28,241 nucleotides of DNA, from the NCBI GenBank assembly GCA_000277445.1, contig AJWJ01000295.1, positions 1-28,241 on the forward strand, read 5' to 3'. A program made the position numbers and the translations under genes. Below, in pieces: positions 1 to 11,003 of the stretch; the first letter of the stretch is position 1, and every line of letters starts with the position of its first letter. The notes beneath the pieces were generated by a model. The model saw only the letters and a program-made list of their open reading frames with translations. It ran no database searches and was not told where the DNA came from. Origin of the DNA: Polysphondylium violaceum. Taxonomy: Eukaryota > Evosea > Eumycetozoa > Dictyosteliales > Dictyosteliaceae.

Positions 1-173
1 CACTTTTGTCTAGTTGTAATAATAAATATTAATTTGTAATATATCTTGTTTTTTTTTTTTTTTCTATTTTAAAAAAAAATTATTCTCTTTTTAAATTTCT
101 TTTAAATTATTTATTTATTTTTTATTTATTATTTGTGTAGTGAAGCTCCAAATCACACACTACTCTCATTAAA

Positions 174-2427
174 ATGAGATCTACAATTTTAATTTCCTTA
201 TTTATTGTATTGGCATTTGCCCATTTTATTTATTCACGTAAATATTATTAAATAGATAAAATTAAATAAAATTAAATACTAATATATCCATCTAAATATT
301 TTCAGAGGATAGAATTGTCTCAGTTTCAATCTTTGATCAACATCCAACCAAAAATTCCGATTTTGAACCTGAACTTGGTAGTTTAAAAACAGGACTTGTT
401 AAAACTAAATTACCAACATCTCGTGTTCCAGAGCTCGGTGCCTCAACAAATGATTTAAAAACAGGTAGAATTAATAATCCTGAACTCTTTCCAACTTGGT
501 TTAATCGTGATACAACCAAGAATGTCCAAATTCCATTTGATATCCCTTTTAAAAAAGTTTTAGATTCAGAGACCAACACCTATATTTATCAATACAAGAA
601 TAATGCATTTTTCCCAATTGACAAACAAGGTTGGGATGTTAGTTCAACTTACAGATCTTACACTGATGATGATGGTAAATATCACAACTATCATTTTTGT
701 TTAAAGATGAATTATAAATTCAGCTATAAAGTAAGTGTCCTCTTTTTCATTCATTTATTCATTCAACAAAAATATTAACACCTTATTATTATTAGGGTTA
801 TGAAACTTTTTATTTTACTGGTGATGATGATGTCTGGGTATATATTAACAACACCCTTGCTGTTGATTTAGGTGGTCTCCATAGCAAAGAATCTGCTTCC
901 ATTGATTTATCCACCCAAGCCAGTAAAACCAAACTTGGTATCACTCCAGATAATACCTACAACTTTGACTTTTTCTATTGTGAAAGACACACCACTGCCT
1001 CAAATATGGAAATTACCACAAACTTTGATCTCTTTTGTCCAAAATTCGATTATTGTGGCACTTGTTTAGGAAACGGTTGTTGTAAACCTGATGCTGATTG
1101 CAACGATAATAATCCATGTACCGTTGATATTTGCCCAGATGCCAACGACCCTACAGTAACTGCTTCAAATTGGAAATCAAAATGTACTCATGAACCAAAA
1201 GTTTGCACCAGCAACAGTCAATGTTTGATTCCATCATGCCAAGCCGGTACCGGCAAATGTATCACCACTCCACTTCCACCAAAGGATAGATCAAGCGAAT
1301 GTTTGTTTGCCTCTAGTTGCAGTGACAAAACTGGTTGGAACTATGGTAATGCTTGTAATCAAACTTGTCAAACCGGTGCATGTAATGCCGATGGTACCTG
1401 TGCTGTGACTACTGATCAAGACTGTGCCACACAATTAGGTCTCGGTCCTTGCTACACTTATTCCTGTGATAAGAATGGAAGCGGTTGTGTTGCCACCCCA
1501 CTCTGTAAACAATCAACCACCAATCCATGTTTAATCAACGAATGCAAGATTGTCAATGATCAAGCCACCTGTGTTCAAACTACTCTTGCCCCAGAAAAAT
1601 GTAATTGCGATTGTACTGGTCAACTTGACTCTTGTTTACTCAAGAGATGCGATGTAACTGATGGTTCTTGCGCTCCAATCAAAATTGATGGCATTGATGA
1701 TGGTAATCTCTGTACCGTTGATTCATGTGACAAAAATACTGGCAAGATTACTCACGAACCAATCGTCTGCGTTGGTTGCACTGAATGTGTCAAAGGTAAA
1801 TGTGAACCAAGTGATGCTCTCTGTGAAGACAACAATATCTGTACTACCAGCAAATGTGGTGCCAACAACACTTGTGTAGCTACTCCCATATCTTGTGATG
1901 ATAATAACCCATGTACTGTAGATACTTGCGATCAATTCAAAGGTTGTATCCATACTCCAATCACTTGCGCTGATGAAGGTTCATGCTCTGTTGGTTATTG
2001 TGATACTGCCGATGGTGTTTGCAAGACTAAACCAAGACAATGTACTCCAGAAAATCCTGCATTCTGTCTCATCTATGAATGTGATGAAAATGCTGGTTGT
2101 ATTTCCTATGATAAACCATGTGTTGCCGAAAACTCTCGTTGTAAACAAGGTTACTGCGACAATAGCACTATGGAATGTAAAACCAAAGACTATGATCCAC
2201 AACCATTTATCTGCAAGACTGCCGCCGTTGTCTCTACCGCTGTCATCGCTGGTGTCACCGTCGCTGGTGCTGTTGCCCTTGGTCTTGCCATCTTTGGTGG
2301 TAAAAAAGGTTACGATTATTGGAAAGAATCTAGAGGTGCCAACTTCTCTTCATCAAACTCCAATCCATTATATGTACAAAACCCTAATGGTGGTGAAAAT
2401 CCATTATATGCAGGTGCAAGTGAATAA
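174..2427 (+). CDS. psi-family PA14 domain, Cys-rich single-pass membrane protein (3 exons)
   Basis: Join 174-237, 306-730, 796-2427 gives 706 residues; introns of 68 and 65 nt have GT..AG ends and keep phase. Residues 1-21 form a signal peptide. About residues 95-245 form a PA14 domain with the typical GDDDVWVYI core near 172-180. Residues 245-635 are a long run of Cys-rich repeats (CxxDNNPCTVDxC-like units). Residues 638-662 are one hydrophobic helix, followed by a basic stop-transfer (GGKKGYDYWKES) and a short tail with two NPLY motifs. This layout matches the dictyostelid prespore-cell-inducing factor (psi) family, some of whose members are secreted and others membrane-bound. The extracellular part would bind carbohydrate or protein; the tail could recruit endocytic or PTB/FERM-type adaptors (inference). 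The exact psi paralogue cannot be told from sequence alone. Confidence 0.9.
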
Positions 2428-2488
2428 TCAAAAAAATGTATTATTATATTTAATCAATGCACCAATTTAATTCAAGTTAATGTATATA

Positions 2489-2512
2489 ATCATTATTTTT
2501 TTAAATAATGAT
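2489..2512. terminator. Perfect 10-bp hairpin in psi gene 3' region
   Basis: ATCATTATTT, four T, then AAATAATGAT: a perfect 10-bp stem with a 4-nt loop, 62 nt after the stop codon. Its place suggests a 3'-UTR structure or 3'-end signal of the psi-type gene; in such AT-rich DNA a chance palindrome is possible. Confidence 0.35.
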
Positions 2513-2729
2513 GTCACCATCTCTTTCCACAAAAATTTATCTATTTATTAAATCAACACAAACAACAATCAATTCAATACTCAACTAGGAATAATCATTA
2601 TTACTTAATAAATTATCCTTTCTATTTATTTTAAAACAATTAAACTCTGCTTATCTTGTCTTTTCCTACTTTTTATGCAATGAGAACAACATAGATTATT
2701 TTTTTTTTTTTTTTTGTATTGACAATGAT

Positions 2730-2903
2730 TTAATATTCAAATATATCAGTCCAAATTCTGTTTTTTTTTTTTTGCTCTTCCTCTTTGATTCGAGAAACGA
2801 CATTGCCACCAGTTGAATTGTAATCAAAAACAGTCATGGTAGAATTCTTTACTTTTTTGATTATTAAATGTTCACCAAAAATCTCATAAATATCTATTTT
2901 TTC
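2730..2903 (-). pseudogene. Protein-like open frame without a clear start; possible gene remnant
   Basis: The minus strand is open for 57 codons from just after a TAA (2906-2904) to a TAA at 2732-2730. The translation is balanced (DIYEIFGEHLIIKKVKN, then a Met at 2837-2835, TVFDYNSTGGNVVSRIKEEEQ and a WTDIFEY end), and its DNA is less AT-rich than normal spacer. No convincing upstream exon or splice donor was found; an ATG at 2915-2913 in this frame is followed two codons later by the TAA. It may be the last exon of a small gene, a relic of a dead copy, or chance. I recognise no family. Confidence 0.3.
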
Positions 2904-2922
2904 TTATTTTCCCATGCTGAAT

Positions 2923-2947
2923 AGCCGACGCCGGCTCTTTTTTTTTT
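2923..2947. other. GC-rich hairpin followed by a T run
   Basis: AGCCG-ACGC-CGGCT (2923-2936) is a 5-bp GC-rich stem followed by a T run with a single C. It stands out in DNA that is otherwise about 85% AT. It resembles the 3' end of a small RNA gene on the plus strand, but no upstream element or conserved ncRNA motif was recognised. Confidence 0.25.
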
Positions 2948-3136
2948 ATTTAAAAATTTTTCGCTCTCTAAAAAAAAAAATAAAGATCTTTTTGAGAGAA
3001 TTTGCAAATGGTGTGGTTGTTGTAAGATTTTTTTCTTATTTTTTTTTGAATTAATTTTTGAATTTTTTTTTTTTGAGACCCAGAGGGAGGGCTGTTATTA
3101 CTTTTTACTCAATACACTACCAAATACATCATCAAG

Positions 3137-3266
3137 CGCACCCGCACACACACAACACACTAAACATTGTTTACACTCACAACGATTTTTATTGTTTTTT
3201 CTCTCTAAAAAACAACCAAAAAGGGGGTTAAACAAATAAAAACACCAACACCAAACACACACACAT
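3137..3266. promoter_or_regulatory. CA-rich tracts upstream of the F-box gene
   Basis: Two CA-rich blocks (3137-3160 and 3241-3266, e.g. GCACCCGCACACACAC) lie 200-330 nt before the first coding exon at 3464. CA/GT-rich G-box-like elements are known binding sites for GBF-type factors in Dictyostelium developmental promoters. The link here is by resemblance only. Confidence 0.3.
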
Positions 3267-3463
3267 TGTTGCGAGATATATTACTCAAATTGCAAGCCAA
3301 ACATAATTATTTGACCCCTTTCTGGAGGCCTTTTTGTGTTTTTTTTTCAAGGTCTCATCCATACAAATAATAGTAAGAATACTAATTTTTATAACACAAT
3401 CACATTATCAATTTTAAAGAAAATCATTATTATTTCCTTTTATAACAAAAAGTAATAATCATT

Positions 3464-5973
3464 ATGGATGAAGAAAATTTGACAAAGGTAAGTTTGTTGT
3501 TGTAGTTGTATATCCACAAAGCGTTGATTCATTTGGCTGAGGGTGGTCTTTTTGAGGCAATCAAAATAATAAAAATTTTCCCCACCAAAAATTGAAAAAT
3601 TAACCGCCATCCAGTGATCGAGCTTTTTCATTTGCAAAAAAAAAACTTTTTCGAGCCTTGCTCTGGTCTAACACATCATACCCTTTTTTTAAAATTTTTT
3701 TATGAAAATAATTAGCTTTTACAAGCTTTTAGTAGCTGTAATTACATTGAATTTGTAAAGATTTTTTCAATGGTTCATGGCTTTGATGCCACATTTGAAT
3801 TTTTGAGAAATGCTCTCACAACCATTCCAATTATGGCAATCAAGAGAAAGTTTTTCGGTGGAGGAAACAATGATCAACAACTACAACAACAGCAACAGCA
3901 ACTCCAACAACAACCAATAGTGGAAGAAGATAGACCAACTAAAAGACAAGCTATTAGATCAACTTGGGAAGAAGAAGATAATGAAAACAATCAATTTTGG
4001 ACACCGAAAATATTTTATGACAGTGATGTGGATTATCACAAGAATAGATTGGGGCACAAAAATAAATCACCAAACAACAACAACAATAGAATTTCATCAT
4101 CACCCTCATCATCATCACCACCATCACCTTCATCGCCCTATTCACCACCAAACCAAATTTTGAATCAACGTAAAAATAGTTTAAATAGTTCAAATTTAAA
4201 AAATAATTTTGTAAATAGTCAAAAATCAAAACATATATATAATAGTAATAATAAATACTATACACCAATAAATAATAATAGTAATTCAAGTAAAGTGTAT
4301 CGTAAAAAAATTAGATCATCAAGAATATCAAAGTAAGTATTATTATACAATTAATCAATATTAATAATAATAGAAAACTAATACTTTTACTACTCTATAG
4401 TATTGAAGAATTACCATTTGAAGTTATAGTTTATATTTTAAGTTTTTTAAAATATTCAGATATATTAATAGTATCATTAGTTTCAAAAGAATGGAATAGA
4501 TATAGTTTTGTAGCAACAACAGAGTTAACTATAGAAAATAGAAAAAACCTAAGTGTTGAAATTGTAAATAGAAAAATCTACAAACATAGTAACTATTTAA
4601 AGAAAATTAGATGCTGTCAATTAAAATATTTTAATCAACAATCAATTAGTATGATAACAGAACATTGTAGAAATTTAAATGACATTCAACTTTACAATTG
4701 TACATTGATAGGTGATGCAGAAATTGATATTCTTTGTAAAAATCTAACAAAACTCACAAAAATTGTATTAAATTCCGAGATTGTTAGTTCAAAAACATTG
4801 GATTCCCTCTGTCATAGCAAGTTACAAGAGATAGAGTTGGGTGGATTTAGTAAAGTACCCTATGAATCTTTTTCAAAGTTGGGTGAATTATCCACCTTGA
4901 AATCATTGGATCTCACCGGTATTGTAAACAAATCTGCCGATCATCTTTGTCAACAAATTTCAAATTGTAAAAATTTAACCTCTCTTCGTCTCAGAGAAGC
5001 ATCAGAGCATGCCATTTCTTTGCTTCCTTTTCTTGGTAATTTAGTACAACTTTCAATCGCAGAATGGTTAAGACCTGAAATTGCACCAACAACAACCACC
5101 AATCAAGAAACCATGTCTGTTGTCACAACTGTTTCCTCGAGTGTCAAGGCCAACTCTACTTTTCAATTTCTCGACAAATGCAAAAAAATTGAAAATCTAG
5201 AAATCTCTGGACACAAAGACTTTATACTTAAAGATTTAAATCATGTTCTCAGTGTTGCCAATACACTCAAGGTATTAGATTTCGACTTTTCCTATTGCTC
5301 TGATCTTGATGAAAAATTTTATCCAATGATGTCCCAATTGACAAGACTCGAACGTTTATTTATTAGTAAATTTAATCTAAGTGGTGATTGTTGGGGTGCC
5401 TTTTCGATACTACCCAATCTACACACTCTTAGTATATGTTGTGTAAAAATGAATAATCATTGGATCAATAGAGGTTTGGAACATTTGGGCGCTTGCGAAT
5501 CATTACAAAAGTTATCAATTATCAACTCTACCGAACATTGGATCACAATTAGCGAAAAAAGTTTTTCATCGCTACTGAAATCCAGTGACAATCTTTTTGA
5601 ACTCCGTTTGGGTGGATCAAGAGGTGGCGGTTGGATTTTAAATGAAGGAGTTTTTATGACGATTGGTAAATTCAAATCACTTCAATTACTCGATCTATCC
5701 AATAGTAGAGGAATAACAGAGTCTTGTTTTGTCTATCTATCAGAATGTTTAAATTTAGAATCCCTCGAGGGTGCCATTAAAGTGGATGAAAACACTCTTA
5801 GAAGCACCATTGCTGAGTGGTGTGGTACAGGCACCCTGGTCAATTGTCCATCACTTAGAAAAGTTTCAATTGATCTCCAACTTCCAAGCTTTATAAATTC
5901 AGAAATTGCTCCAGAAAATGGTGGTGGCACTTTTAACTTGATGGCAAAAATTTCAAAACATTCTCCTATTTAA
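3464..5973 (+). CDS. F-box / leucine-rich repeat protein (3 exons)
   Basis: Join 3464-3487, 3761-4332, 4401-5973 gives 722 residues. Exon 1 is only eight codons (MDEENLTK) before a strong GTAAGT donor; intron 1 is 273 nt and intron 2 is 68 nt, both in phase. If exon 1 is wrong, an in-frame ATG at 3770 would start the protein. Residues 40-195 are disordered and rich in Gln, Asn, Ser and Pro. Residues 202-240 form an F-box (LPFEVIVYILSFLKYSDI, then VSKEWNRYS), joined correctly only by removing intron 2. From about 270 to the end there are repeated LxxLxLxxC/N leucine-rich repeats. The family acts as the substrate-recognition part of SCF ubiquitin ligases, with the F-box binding Skp1 and the LRRs binding the target. 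The substrate is unknown. Confidence 0.85.
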
Positions 5974-6143
5974 AATTTAAATATGCAGAGAAAACAAAAA
6001 AATATAAACCATTCAGTCTCGATTACTTTGCGATTCACGATCATGAATTATTCCTTTAATTTAATTTAATTTTAAAAATAAATTAAATTATTCATATAAC
6101 AAAAGTACTGATTTTTTGTCTTTTTCTCTGATTATACTATATT

Positions 6144-6160
6144 AATCTCATCATGAGATT
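6144..6160. repeat. 17-nt palindrome, copy 1
   Basis: AATCTCAT-C-ATGAGATT, a perfect 8-bp inverted repeat around one base. A close relative sits at 6684-6699 in the same spacer; both are preceded by ATT and followed by CT or CTT. Confidence 0.45.
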
Positions 6161-6683
6161 CTAATTTTTTTCTCATTATTGTTATTTTTAATCACAGGTG
6201 GATATGGGTTTTCAAAATAAACAAATCCCAAGATGTCTAGACATAAATTCCATTTTTTCAAAATAATTCTATTTATAATGAAATGAAACTAATAAATAAA
6301 AAGTATAATATCACTATTTGTTAATGTTTACCAACCACATTTTGTTCTGAATTGTTTGCAATTTAAATAAGAGCTTGTCTGTTTACACTCTAAATCGTTG
6401 TAGTCGACAACCCTGGTATTTAAATCTAATCAAACAAATAGTTTCGATCAATCAGTCCCTTTAAGGTTTAGGTGAGTGTATGCGCGTATGAGCGATTATT
6501 CATTATTTAATTTATAGCAACAACTATGCATGCCTCATTTACTTCAATCACCACCACTAGGCTCCACATTTAGGCGCGGCGGCGGTATTCCTTTAATTGT
6601 TTTTTATTTTCAATTTTTTTTAGAGATATCATGAGTAAAACAGGGTCTATAGTAGTTTAAAGTAAAATGAACAAATTTACATT

Positions 6684-6699
6684 AATCTCATCAGAGATT
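6684..6699. repeat. 16-nt palindrome, copy 2
   Basis: AATCTC-ATCA-GAGATT, a 6-bp inverted repeat; it differs from the copy at 6144-6160 by loss of one base and one substitution in the centre. It could be a paired factor-binding site or a trace of a short duplicated element. Confidence 0.4.
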
Positions 6700-8074
6700 C
6701 TTTGGGCCCCAACCTAAATTTTTCTCTCTCTAATTACAGATTCTTTCACAAACCATGTGATTTTTTTTAAGAGCTCCTATTTTTTAGGTTTTTTTTTTTT
6801 ATTTATTTTTGTATTTTTTTTTTTTTTTATGCAAGAAATACGAAAGTTGGTTTTTTTGTTTTTTGCAACCAACTGATCCACCGCTAGATACACATCATCT
6901 GGAGCTCCTGCTTTCTTTTATTTTCTTTTTTGTTTCAAAACACTCGCCCATTATCTTTCAGATAGATATATAGTAAAAATAAGAAGAGAAATATAAATAG
7001 TATATTTATATTTTATTATTATTATAATTATAAACCAATCAAATACATACAACCAGCCAACCAACACCAACCAAGTGGTCATTCACTCATTCAAGAATAG
7101 AGTAACCCTCATATTACCCCACACAAATGTAGGATCAAAATCACAGTGTCAAAAAAAAAAAAATCATCACTCAGTTTGTTATGCGTGTGTGATATGTTTA
7201 TCTGTGGTGTGTTACTGTTGTGTGTTAATTTTATTCACATATTATCCATTTTTTATTTTTTCATTTTTTTTATTTTTGGGTTTTTCATTTCATGCAATTA
7301 GTTAATCAATTGTTATTGTTGTTTTATTTTCCAAATCATCGATCCCTTGTTTCGGTAGAGAGCGCGTGCGTTTTATTATTATATGTGTAATTTTTGGGAT
7401 TGGAAAGAAAAAAAAAAAAAAAGAAGAAGAGTATATAAATATATTTTAAACACATACAACAGAGTTGGAGAGAGATAGAGGGAGTAGTTTTGAACGGCAT
7501 TATTTACCCCACATCGCTTTAATTTTCATGCAAACTTATCCCTTCAACTCATTCATTACCCATGCATAGATTTGGTTAAAAAAAGAAAAAAAAAAAAATC
7601 ACAAACTAAACAACAACACAAACCACCACATCACCCACACTCCATTTAATATCTAGTGTGTGAGATTCTTAATATTTTTCACCCTCCTTACATCATTCAT
7701 AAATAACCCATCATCACCACCACCATCCAAAAATAATCATACATTTGAAATATGATAATAGTATAATATAATAATAATTAAAATAAATAATTATTATCAA
7801 TACAATACAATTGTGTGTGTGCCATCCTCCATATGAATGGTTAGCATATCATATTCTTGTTATCATTCAAATTATCATTATCATCAATCATATCCATTCC
7901 CCACAAATTAATTCAGTATATCATATCTGTATATATTATTTTTTTTACAAATACTTGAATACACCCATCATCCTATTCCTCACCCCCGCTTTTCACCCCC
8001 ACCTATATTCATTTATCGCCTATATTTTTACCTCTAATAATAGAGTAGTAGCTCCTCTATTCATAGATTTAAAG

Positions 8075-8100
8075 TTTTTTTTTTTTTTTTTTTTTTTTTT
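8075..8100 (+). repeat. T26 homopolymer
   Basis: Run of 26 T followed by ATC and A7. Long homopolymers are typical of dictyostelid spacers; length here may be unreliable in sequencing. Confidence 0.8.
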
Positions 8101-8480
8101 ATCAAAAAAAGTTTTTTATTTTTTTTTAAAATTTTTATGATTTGATTTATTTATTTTTAGTATAGCAGCAAATTTTAGTTAATCACCTCTCACCCTCCTC
8201 ATTTGCCTCTGCAATATCACTTTTACATCACACAACAAATCCCCACTCCCAAACAATATATTAACTTTTTCAATTTTTTTTTTCTATTTATTCTTTTCAT
8301 TAGAATATCAAGATATTAAACAAACACAAACAGCAGGTGATATTTTAAAATACAGTGTAGCAACAACAAAAACAACAACATAATAGTAATAATAACAACA
8401 TAACAAACAAAAACAACAACAACAGTAATACTACAAACACACATAGTTTTAATTTTTTTTTTTTATATATCTAAAAAGAG

Positions 8481-10539
8481 ATGAAGTTATTCAAGAAAGC
8501 AAAACAACATTTCTTTCAGACTCAATCAGGAGCAGAATCACCTCAAGATCCTGAACAAGTTGAAAAGGTCCTCAAAGATATAAATCCAAACAACTCTACA
8601 GGTCCTCAAGGTTATATTGTTTATTGTGAGACCCCTGATGGCGGTGCTCCAAAAGAGTCTTCAGAAACCACTCCATCAACCACTCCATCAAACGACGGAG
8701 AAAAGAAATCGTCGTCTGCCGATAAACCCTATGTCGATGAAGCTCATCACATTGAAGAGAAAAGAGCACATAAAGATCAATCATCAGAAGCAACACACAA
8801 TACTACTGATGAACAACCACAACCACAACCACCAACACCACAACAACAACCTCCTGCTGTTGTCACCACTAAAGAAAGATCTAAATCAATTTCAGCACCA
8901 AGCAATACATCAAATTTAAACAACAATGATATCAGTATTAGCACCACAACTCCATCACCACCAACCAATAGTTCAGATCACCCCTCTTCAACCACCACAA
9001 CAAACTCTGAATCTCAACAATCACCTCAACAACAACCAGAAAAGAATGGTGCTACACCAACAACTCCACCACCACCAAAACAATCCACAGCCATTCAACA
9101 ATCTAGTTCATCATCAACTACATCACTTCTTGCCAGCACACTTTCTAAATTTAAAATTAAAGCTTTTAAATCCAAAGATAAAGATAAGGAACATGCTTCT
9201 GATAAAAAAATTGTAAACAAAAATGCATCAGTTTCTGTAAATAACAACAATCCACCTCAAAAAACTACTCCTGATCAATCTAAAGCTGAAGAAAAACAAC
9301 CAGAAAAAGAAATTATTCTTATTAAAAGTTTAGAAGTAAGTAGTAGATAATAATAACAGTAATAATTAATACATTGATCAATATTCTAATCAATTATTTT
9401 ACAAAAAATAGGATTTCCCAGATGATTGTCAAAAATTAATTAGAATTTCACAAATTCCAGAAGAAAAATTGAGGAATAATTTGGCTATTCTTGCCCATGT
9501 TTTACATTTTAGAACTGGCAAGCAATTTAAATTGGAACATGATCTTCCAAAAGAACCAAGAAAGAAATTCCATTCAGAGAAATTTAATGATGGTGAAACT
9601 CTTTTAGAACATTATGAGCCTGCTCAATTAAAGAAATTATATAAAGATTGTGACCAAGTTGGTAAAGGGTATTGTATTTATATAATTATCAATCTTAATA
9701 ATAATAATACTAATATTATAATCATCATTAATAGTGGTTTTGGTACAGTTTATTTTGCTAAAAGTACAAAAGAAAAGAGAATGGTTGCAATTAAGAAAAT
9801 GCCACATATTACTAAAAGACAAATTCAACAAAATTATAGAGAAGCATCCATTCTATCAAAATGTGATCATCCAAATATAGTCAAACTTTATACATGTCAC
9901 ATTGACAAGGATAGCAATCTTTGGATTGTTATGGAATTTATGGAGGGTGGTACATTTGAAGAAGCTGCCAAGGCTTGGAAATTTAATGAAAACAATTTAG
10001 CCTACGTTGCCAGAGAATTACTCAAAGGTTTACAATATTTACACGAAAATGGTATGGTTCACAGAGATTTAAAGAGTGCCAACATTATGATGAGTGTTGA
10101 AGGTAAAGTAAAATTAATCGATTTTGGTCTATGCGAAGACATTTCCACATCAACTCCATGTCACATGGTTGGTTCTCCATTTTGGATGCCACCCGAAATG
10201 ATTCAACAAAAACCACACAGCACTCCTGTAGACATATGGAGTTTTGCAATCTCTTTACTCGAAATGGCCAACCAAAGACCACCAATGATGGAATCTGCAG
10301 TAAAGGCCATGTTTACAGTTGCCACCGAAGGTGCCACCAGTTTTGATGAACCCGAACTCTGGTCCGACTGCTTTAAAGAATTTTTATCTTTGTGTCTTAA
10401 AATGGATCCTGCCGAACGTGCCACCGCTGCAGATTTATTAAAACATCCATTCATAAAGAAGGCCGATAGTAGAGATAATATGGAAAACATTCTTAAAAAG
10501 ATTTTCCTTACAAATTCTTTAATGAACTCTGGCTTTTAA
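8481..10539 (+). CDS. STE20-like serine/threonine protein kinase, possibly mkc-type (3 exons)
   Basis: Join 8481-9335, 9412-9668, 9735-10539 gives 638 residues. Residues 40-285 are a disordered Pro/Gln/Ser/Thr-rich stretch. The kinase domain spans about 363-620: glycine loop GKGGFGTV (369-376, restored only when the 66-nt intron 2 is removed), VAIKK with catalytic Lys391, helix-C Glu407, HRDLKSAN with Asp482, DFG Asp500, and GSPFWMPPEM (517-526), the STE20-family activation signature. All catalytic residues are present, so it should be active. No CRIB motif was seen, so it is not an obvious Rac-regulated PAK; the disordered head plus STE-type kinase recalls the dictyostelid mkc group (tentative). 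The start ATG follows an in-frame CAA/A-rich leader. An AATAAA lies 31 nt after the stop. Confidence 0.9.
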
Positions 10540-11003
10540 ATATTTTAGTACCATTACTTTTGTTTAGACAATAAAGAAAAAAAAAAAAAAAAAAAAAAAG
10601 AAACCAAAAATTCAATGTAATATTATAAAATTATGTAATACTACTTTATTACATTTCCAAAATTTGACAATATTCTTTATTGCAAGCCTATCTTTACAAT
10701 TTTTTTTATATGCAAAATTTGAATATTTACTTGGAATAATTATTTTATATCAATCTTTTTTTTTTTTCCAAACAAAAAAGAAAAAGAAAAAAAAAAAAAC
10801 ATCAATAAACTTTTATGATGGCTTTGTAGTATTTTCGAAACATAAATATACATTACTAGTATTATCTTTTCAATAAAGAGTATTTGCTTTATTCTATATC
10901 CGGGATTTTCTGTTGGGGTGGCTTTTAGTCAAAACCAAAAGATATTTTAAAATACAATTGCAATTTTTCCCAACTTGCAGAAATTAATATCTTTTTTATT
11001 AAA
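10540..11003. other. Convergent spacer between kinase and coiled-coil gene
   Basis: It carries the 3' ends of two convergent genes: an AATAAA at 10570-10575 for the kinase, then A23 at 10577-10599 and further T and A runs. No gene was seen in the rest. Confidence 0.6.
10577..10599 (+). repeat. A23 homopolymer
   Basis: A run of 23 A directly after AATAAAG downstream of the kinase stop codon. Confidence 0.8.

Larger units (their letters stand above)
2428..3463. other. Spacer between psi-type gene and F-box gene
   Basis: About 1 kb, mostly AT-rich with T runs. It holds a perfect 10-bp hairpin just after the psi stop (2489-2512), an AATAAA at 2607-2612, a protein-like open frame on the minus strand (2730-2903), a GC-rich hairpin followed by T10 (2923-2947), and CA-rich tracts (3137-3160 and 3241-3266) that probably belong to the promoter of the F-box gene. 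No tRNA or rRNA was recognised. Confidence 0.6.
5974..8480. other. 2.5-kb gene-free stretch upstream of kinase gene
   Basis: No convincing coding frame was found on either strand; the longer frames (e.g. 7075-7305, 7811-8140 plus) are low-complexity Phe/Ile/Tyr-rich translations of T-rich DNA with no start context or family signal. The stretch holds an AATAAA (6077-6082) for the F-box gene, two related palindromes (6144-6160, 6684-6699), a 12-bp palindrome (6233-6244), an odd 13-nt pure G/C block (6573-6585), many T runs including T26 at 8075-8100, and CAA-rich leader sequence just before 8481. It most likely contains the promoter and 5' leader of the kinase gene. Confidence 0.6.

Noticed and set aside
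163-181. CTCATT/AATGAG inverted repeat over the psi start codon
   Set aside because: It is short, overlaps the ATG by necessity, and is likely chance in AT-rich DNA.
3440-3637. Minus-strand frame across the first exon and intron of the F-box gene
   Set aside because: It overlaps a better supported plus-strand micro-exon and donor, has no upstream exon, and the sense gene explains the open frame at least in part.
7811-8140. 109-codon plus frame in the kinase upstream region
   Set aside because: It ends in a poly-Phe translation of a T26 run, has no family signal and no start context.
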